Source of the DNA: Treponema sp.
GTDB lineage: Bacteria > Spirochaetota > Spirochaetia > Treponematales > Treponemataceae
Reading direction: 5' to 3'
NCBI GenBank assembly: GCA_024402535.1
Contig: JAKSTN010000006.1
Coordinates: 19,227-83,226, forward strand
DNA length: 64,000 nt
In this document: positions 59,309 to 64,000 of the stretch, in pieces
How positions within the stretch are numbered: position 1 is the stretch's first letter
Layout of the letters: every line of letters starts with the position of its first letter
Notes under the pieces: generated by a model
Told to the model about the DNA's origin: nothing
Seen by the model: the letters and a program-made list of their open reading frames with translations, nothing else
The model's database searches: none
Translations under genes and position numbers: made by a program

Positions 59309-60751
59309 TCAAAATTCAAATAAATCTGGTGAATAGAGCCCTTCGTTTTTGGTTTTTCTTTCTTTAGTTCCAGAAAAACCTTTCGGTAATTTCCATGGTG
59401 TTTTAGAAATCTTTCTTTCACCACGGAATTTTTTCCAGCCTTCATATAATTGGGATGGAGAAAATAAAGCAATATCATGATGTTCAGATTCATCATAGAT
59501 TAAAGTTTCGGTAAAAACAGTTCTTATGGCATCATGAATACTTCGCGGATCGTCATTTGCAATTTCAAGAATTCTTTCCTTTATTTCATCAGAAAGAAAT
59601 GCTGGAATGTAATCTTCCTGCATATGGTTTACAGAAATCCAGGAAGTATAAAAGGAATCCATAACAAGATCTTTGAGCTGTTCATGTGTGTAATCTTTTA
59701 TTTGAAATACTTTAAGACGATTAACGATAGGGGTGGGAATATTTTCCAGTGTATTTCCTGTAAAAATATAGTTGATTCCAGAGGCATCAACATTTACTCC
59801 CAGAAAATTGTCAAAAAAACGGCAGGCAGTGTTTGGTTCAAGAAGTGAATAGAATACTTTTTCAACACAATCTTTTCCTTCTGATTCCATTTTATCAATT
59901 TCATCAAAATGAAGGACAGGATTCTTCAACGGATGATTAGTATTTCCCGCAAACATTGATTCGATGATTATTCCGTTTTTGCTTTGAGAATAAGCAGGAT
60001 CAGTTCCCGAAAGAGTAATGCTGGAAACTGAGTTTCCAAGATCAACTTTAAGAGCCGGCTTCCCCATAAGAATCTGGCAAATGTCTTTAACGAAGGAAGA
60101 TTTTCCGCATCCGGCGCTTCCAATTAATACTAAGGGCATAAAAGACAAATCCCGGTTTTGACGGAATTTTGAAGTGATCATGTTTTTTACGAAGAAATCT
60201 ATAACCTCTTCCATGTTTGGATATTTATTGGAAAGAGCCTTTACCGTTTCAATTATTTTATCTGTAACAGTGATATAGGTTGGAACACCTTTAAGTTGCT
60301 GGATGATTTTTTCTAGTTCAGAATAATTTTTAGGAGAACAACGATTCAGATGAATAAGCGCTTCATCTTCATCAATAATATAATCAATTGTTTTACCATA
60401 CCAACCTGGGATTCTTCCATCCTTTGAAAGAATTCTTTGTGATGTGTCGTTACAAAAAGGGCATTCTGGTTTGCTGTTAATTCTTAGATTTGAGAAAAAG
60501 AAGTTTTTACATTTGCAGCACTGAATAATGCTGCAGTCATCTCCGTTATGAAAAAAAAGTTTTCCTGATCCCTGAAGGAATAAGGTGTTTTCCAATGGGA
60601 ATCTTAATCCCGAAGTACTATTATTTGAAGGGAATTCCTGAATATAAAGGTCCTGTTTCACTAAATGGAAAGAGCCGCGCAGAATTGAATATTCTAAATG
60701 AAGTTCGTTTAGGACTTCTGAAAATCTGTTTTGAGTTTCTGTTTTAATCAT
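59309..60751 (-). CDS. AAA+ ATPase with zinc ribbon
   Basis: The 480-residue product has a four-Cys zinc ribbon (C78-x2-C81, C97-x2-C100), then a Lon/ClpX-like AAA+ domain: Walker A GSAGCGKS (211-218), Walker B VLHFDEID (279-286) and a sensor FTGNTLENIP. There is no visible protease active site. It is the second gene of a minus-strand pair with another AAA+ gene, 27 bases upstream. Pairing of two different AAA+ proteins suggests a remodelling machine whose target is unknown. Confidence 0.75.
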   Translation of the reverse strand: MIKTETQNRFSEVLNELHLEYSILRGSFHLVKQDLYIQEFPSNNSTSGLRFPLENTLFLQGSGKLFFHNGDDCSIIQCCKCKNFFFSNLRINSKPECPFCNDTSQRILSKDGRIPGWYGKTIDYIIDEDEALIHLNRCSPKNYSELEKIIQQLKGVPTYITVTDKIIETVKALSNKYPNMEEVIDFFVKNMITSKFRQNRDLSFMPLVLIGSAGCGKSSFVKDICQILMGKPALKVDLGNSVSSITLSGTDPAYSQSKNGIIIESMFAGNTNHPLKNPVLHFDEIDKMESEGKDCVEKVFYSLLEPNTACRFFDNFLGVNVDASGINYIFTGNTLENIPTPIVNRLKVFQIKDYTHEQLKDLVMDSFYTSWISVNHMQEDYIPAFLSDEIKERILEIANDDPRSIHDAIRTVFTETLIYDESEHHDIALFSPSQLYEGWKKFRGERKISKTPWKLPKGFSGTKERKTKNEGLYSPDLFEF

Positions 60752-60778
60752 TTTTCTGTTTCTCCTTGTATATGAATT

Positions 60779-62977
60779 TTAAAAACCAATCTTTCGTTCG
60801 TTTGAACGGATTTTTTTTGAGACTATGTTGCAAAGATTCTTTGTAATAAAATCTGAAGTAATATCAATTTCATCCATGAACCTGATCTGGCGGTTAATAA
60901 CATTGAAATCACCTGGAGTAACGTCGCCGGATTCATAGATTTGATTAATCTGTTTTTGATTTAATTTGTATTTGGCAAAATAAGTTTCAACTAGTTTATT
61001 GATTCCTTCTTTTGTAAGTGGTTTGAATTCGACCCGAAGGTCAAATCTTCTGTCAGTTGCTTTGTCTAAAATTTCAGGATAATTGGTGCTGCAGAAGAGA
61101 ACTCCTGGAAATTTTTCCATTTGTGTAATGAATTCGTTAACCTTTATGTCATTGTGTTTGTTCACAGAGTCTCCACGACTATGAATCATAGAATCTGCTT
61201 CATCAACTAGAAGAAAGGAATGTGATTCTGCTGCTTCTTCAAAGATCTTTCTTATGTTCTGTTCTGTTTCTCCTACGTATGGACCAAGAAAATCAGAGGC
61301 AGTTACAATTTTTAAGGGAGCATTATTTTCTTTTGCAATTTCTTCGACGATGGAAGTTTTCCCGGTTCCTGAGGGGCCGGTGAACACAAGTCTATAACCA
61401 GAATCTGCATTGTATTCTATCTTCTGTAAGGCAACAGCTTTTTTTATGGAACTTAATAATTTTGCCGGCGGAACAGAAATATTCAGAGCATCAAAGGAGT
61501 AATGCAGGTTTTTACGAAGCTTTCTGTTGTGCGTATCAGGATAATTTTTGGATAATATGGTCTGAAATTCTTCTACGGAAAGAAAGGTTGCAGATTGTGC
61601 TAAGTTCACGATTCTTGGCCATTCAAAAGGATCAAGTTTCCGGGAAAGTACAAAATCACATACTGGTTTAAAGAGAAATACTTTTCTAAGAGTTATAAAA
61701 TAATTCATGGGATTTTGTTCATTAATTGCTGAATCAGAAAAATTTATTGAAAGTGTGTTCCATGGATTAATTCCAGATTCTTTAAAAGAATCTATAGTCT
61801 CTTTATTTACAGATTTTGTGTATATAAAAATTGGTACAGTTATGAAATTGAGAAGCGGTTTTGCTGTAATTTGAGGTTCAGTTTCTGAATTTGAAATCCT
61901 TATGACATTTCTTTCCTGTGTATTCTGTTTACAGAGTTTTGAGGAGATGGATTCATTTATGAAAATGACGGAATGCTCTTCAGAAAGAGTGAGGCTATAT
62001 AAATATATATAAAAGTTTAGTTCTTCTTTGGAAAGAATTGCGGCTTTTGGTTTGATTTCATAAAGCTTTCTATTTATACGGCTTAAGTTATTATTGAGAA
62101 ATAATTCTGCCCGTGAATCTTCCGGTGCGGAAATTAATTGAATGCAGTTACTGTGATTTTTTGTGAAGCCATGAAGTAAATTAAATGAAGTATGTGCTTC
62201 TTCATAATTTTCATCATATATTTTTTGATAATCATAAATATCCCCGTATGAAGGCCAGTTGACTCTGGATATTTCAATGTTTTTTATTTTTCCGGTAAAA
62301 GCTGATACTATAAAATCCTGGATAATCCATTGTTCAGAGAACAATCCTTTTTCGATAAGTTGATTATTGATTTTTCTTGAGAAATCAATTTCAGATTTAA
62401 CATTATCGTCCAGTAACCAGCAGAAAATTCTGGCGTTGTATTCAACATTTGCAGGATTTGGAAAAATCCATTTATAAACGGAGTTTATGAGGCAAAGGTA
62501 GAATAATGTCCTGCAGGCTCTGTTTAATGAAAGGCCATCACAGAAAGATTTGAAAAAAGTGTCATTAAGTTGTTTTTCCAGTTCATTTGTATTTTTCTGA
62601 ACATAAACTCCTCTAAAAATATCCAGAATTTTATAACCCGCTGAAAAATGGTTTGTGAGGAGGTCGGAGGCTGATATTAATACTTTTTGTGCATCAAAAC
62701 CTTCTTTATCATCACTTTGCAACGAATGAGTAAAAGCATCTTTATCTTCTTCATTTGAAAAGGTTTTGACCATGAAATTCAAATAAACATTCATGAAGAT
62801 TTCCTGACCATCTCTGTCCAACTGATCAGTAATAAAATCAATATCATATTCACGGCCTCCAATGTTAAGAGGTTTCGCGATATTAGCATAAATCCATGAG
62901 GTAAGCTTTTTGTCTTCATAAAGCAGTGTCGGGATGATACCTGGGTTTGGGATTGTTACTTTATTCTCTGTATTCAT
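60779..62977 (-). CDS. Large AAA+ ATPase (FtsH/Cdc48-type ATPase domain)
   Basis: The 732-residue product has about 500 N-terminal residues of unknown fold, mostly helical, and a C-terminal AAA+ domain with Walker A GPSGTGKT (about 533), the VGETEQNIRKIFEEA segment, Walker B FLLVDEAD (about 588) and TDRRFDLRVEFKPL (Arg finger). This ATPase domain is of the FtsH/spastin/Cdc48 group. The start is ATG 62977 (GAGGTC upstream); starts further upstream have no ribosome site. The promoter region contains an 18-bp palindrome shared with the divergent HTH gene. Confidence 0.75.
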   Translation of the reverse strand: MNTENKVTIPNPGIIPTLLYEDKKLTSWIYANIAKPLNIGGREYDIDFITDQLDRDGQEIFMNVYLNFMVKTFSNEEDKDAFTHSLQSDDKEGFDAQKVLISASDLLTNHFSAGYKILDIFRGVYVQKNTNELEKQLNDTFFKSFCDGLSLNRACRTLFYLCLINSVYKWIFPNPANVEYNARIFCWLLDDNVKSEIDFSRKINNQLIEKGLFSEQWIIQDFIVSAFTGKIKNIEISRVNWPSYGDIYDYQKIYDENYEEAHTSFNLLHGFTKNHSNCIQLISAPEDSRAELFLNNNLSRINRKLYEIKPKAAILSKEELNFYIYLYSLTLSEEHSVIFINESISSKLCKQNTQERNVIRISNSETEPQITAKPLLNFITVPIFIYTKSVNKETIDSFKESGINPWNTLSINFSDSAINEQNPMNYFITLRKVFLFKPVCDFVLSRKLDPFEWPRIVNLAQSATFLSVEEFQTILSKNYPDTHNRKLRKNLHYSFDALNISVPPAKLLSSIKKAVALQKIEYNADSGYRLVFTGPSGTGKTSIVEEIAKENNAPLKIVTASDFLGPYVGETEQNIRKIFEEAAESHSFLLVDEADSMIHSRGDSVNKHNDIKVNEFITQMEKFPGVLFCSTNYPEILDKATDRRFDLRVEFKPLTKEGINKLVETYFAKYKLNQKQINQIYESGDVTPGDFNVINRQIRFMDEIDITSDFITKNLCNIVSKKIRSNERKIGF

Positions 62978-63024
62978 AAATGACCTCGCTAATAAAAAAG
63001 TATATTTAAAGTGGGTGGAAATAC

Positions 63025-63042
63025 TTCGCCAAATTTGGCGAA
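63025..63042. promoter_or_regulatory. 18-bp perfect palindrome, putative operator
   Basis: TTCGCCAAATTTGGCGAA lies midway between the divergent AAA+ and HTH genes. It would overlap the -35 region of the + promoter, whose -10 box TATAAT is at 63065-63070. Confidence 0.75.
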
Positions 63043-63074
63043 ACCGAAAAAAGTAAGGTATATTTATAATTGTT

Positions 63075-63710
63075 ATGAATGTGGTTAGCAAAGAAGTCTT
63101 AGAGGCCTATGTACAGGAAAATCTTCCAGATTGGTATAAAAGACGAAAGAATTTAGTTTATTATAACCCTCTGTCCGATGATGATTTAGTTGTTTCAGGT
63201 GGTGTTATGTCTTATGGCCCACCACCTGCATCTTGGGATGTTCGATCTTCCAGTGGTCGTGGTGGCGGAGGGGCTTCCGGGAGCTATGTCAGTAAGGCAG
63301 ATATTGAAGACTACATTGAGAAAGAAAAACAACAGGTAGAAACTTTTCAGGATTATGTAAGAAAGATTCAACTTGAGAAAGGTTTATCTGATTCTGATGT
63401 TTATCACAAAATAAATATGGATCAGAAATATTTTAATAAGATTAAAAATCAGAAAGCGGATAAATCAATTTCCTTTGATGCGGCATTTATGATTGGATTT
63501 GCACTTGAGTTAGATCTGGAACAGATTAAGCAATTGATAAATAAAGCCGGAAGACATTTTACAAAAAGTACCCCGCGTAATCTGGTGATGAGATATTACG
63601 TAGAGCATAAAAATTATGATTTCGAAGCATTAAATACATCTTTATATGAAATGAACTTAAAACCACTTAGTATTCTTAAAGATGATTCGTTGGATTTGAA
63701 AAACGAATAG
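63075..63710 (+). CDS. HTH regulator divergent from the AAA+ pair
   Basis: The 211-residue product has an N-terminal part with a Gly/Ser-rich stretch (SSSGRGGGGASGS, about 57-69), and a C-terminal HTH-like domain at about 85-205 (DVYHKINMDQKYFNKIKNQK, AFMIGFALELDLEQIKQLIN, YYVEHKNYDFEALNTSLYE), a type often found next to phosphatases, ATPases or TIR-like genes in conflict systems. The -10 box is only about five bases before the ATG, so the mRNA may be leaderless. It likely binds the palindrome at 63025-63042. Confidence 0.6.
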   Translation: MNVVSKEVLEAYVQENLPDWYKRRKNLVYYNPLSDDDLVVSGGVMSYGPPPASWDVRSSSGRGGGGASGSYVSKADIEDYIEKEKQQVETFQDYVRKIQLEKGLSDSDVYHKINMDQKYFNKIKNQKADKSISFDAAFMIGFALELDLEQIKQLINKAGRHFTKSTPRNLVMRYYVEHKNYDFEALNTSLYEMNLKPLSILKDDSLDLKNE

Positions 63711-63722
63711 TTTTTAGGGCAA

Positions 63723-63998
63723 TTAGAATCCCAAAGACTGCTGATAGCCGTATACGACCCATTTGTTGGAACGTTTGGCTTTCAGCAGGAGGGATTTAGC
63801 ATCAGCTTTTGAATATCCGTAGCGCATAAGTTTAGTAATGGCCTGTTCCTGAGAATAACCTGAAGCATTTCCGTAAGTAGTACCGGTCGTATAGCATAAT
63901 TCATTGGTGAAGAGTCCGGATGTCATGAAGAACAATTTCTGGATTGATGGTATTGGGCCAAGGTCTAATTCAAGCTGCATATGAAATTTATCGGATTT
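63723..63998 (-). CDS. Hypothetical protein, possibly N-terminally incomplete
   Basis: The 85 residues from ATG 63980 (MQLELDLGPIPSIQKLFFMT...) show no known domain; the C-terminal half is helical and basic (SKADAKSLLLKAKRSNKW). There is no ribosome site before that ATG and the frame is open to the right edge, so the gene may begin outside the window. Confidence 0.5.
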   Translation of the reverse strand, partial: KSDKFHMQLELDLGPIPSIQKLFFMTSGLFTNELCYTTGTTYGNASGYSQEQAITKLMRYGYSKADAKSLLLKAKRSNKWVVYGYQQSLGF

Positions 63999-64000
63999 TT

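Overview
The window looks like most of a conjugative plasmid from an anaerobic, AT-rich, Gram-negative host, most probably a gut or rumen Treponema-like spirochete. This is inference. It rests on the many lipoproteins with short spirochete-style lipoboxes, the BspA-type leucine-rich repeats, the giant Ig-like repeat lipoprotein, the anaerobic ribonucleotide reductase-type tail and the codon usage. No rRNA, tRNA, transposase, relaxase or CRISPR array was recognised. A plasmid is favoured over a chromosomal element because ParA, a RHH partner, iteron arrays and two or three replication-initiation type proteins lie together.

Layout. 0-2.7 kb: three P-type (Trb/VirB) type IV secretion genes on the + strand (VirB8 C-terminus, a lipoprotein VirB9, VirB10). 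2.7-8.4 kb: a 1914-residue Ig-like repeat surface lipoprotein. 8.5-9 kb: structured, repeat-bearing non-coding DNA. 9.0-10.3 kb: a HTH/PemK-like gene pair. 10.4-16.4 kb: transfer-associated genes, including a very unusual 1427-residue fusion of polyvalent-protein, ComM/YifB and RadC/JAB domains. 16.45-36.5 kb: an accessory island of small, mostly orphan genes, gene fragments and several families of dispersed repeats. It carries likely conflict or defence modules: a BECR-type nuclease fragment, two YgjP-like peptidases, a metallophosphoesterase, JAB plus two-TM protein, an NYN nuclease operon, a PD-(D/E)XK protein, and a WYL - peptidase - MoxR ATPase - VWA - LRR - LRR gene set.

36.5-46.8 kb is replication and maintenance: a glutaredoxin-like protein, SSB, a DnaD-like replisome organiser containing internal iterons, a ParA locus with GTATAGC repeats, a winged-helix Rep protein, a large array of ATTTTACGTTGAT iterons and a ColE2-type RepA primase. 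46.9-56.5 kb is the main transfer operon on the minus strand, in the order VirD4, RHH, VirB11, VirB2, VirB3, VirB4, VirB5, VirB6, which is the Ti-plasmid trb order with F, G and I split off to the left edge. 56.7-63.9 kb holds a RHH regulator, small lipoproteins, an HU protein, a chagasin-like inhibitor and a pair of AAA+ ATPases facing a divergent HTH regulator across an 18-bp palindrome.

Together the genes form a self-maintaining, self-transmitting replicon with a cargo region built from cassette-like pieces. The best candidates for undescribed biology are the ComM-RadC fusion, the six-gene WYL/MoxR/VWA/LRR operon, the three-copy hairpin-plus-box element, the four-iteron array inside the replisome organiser gene and the AAA+ pair.
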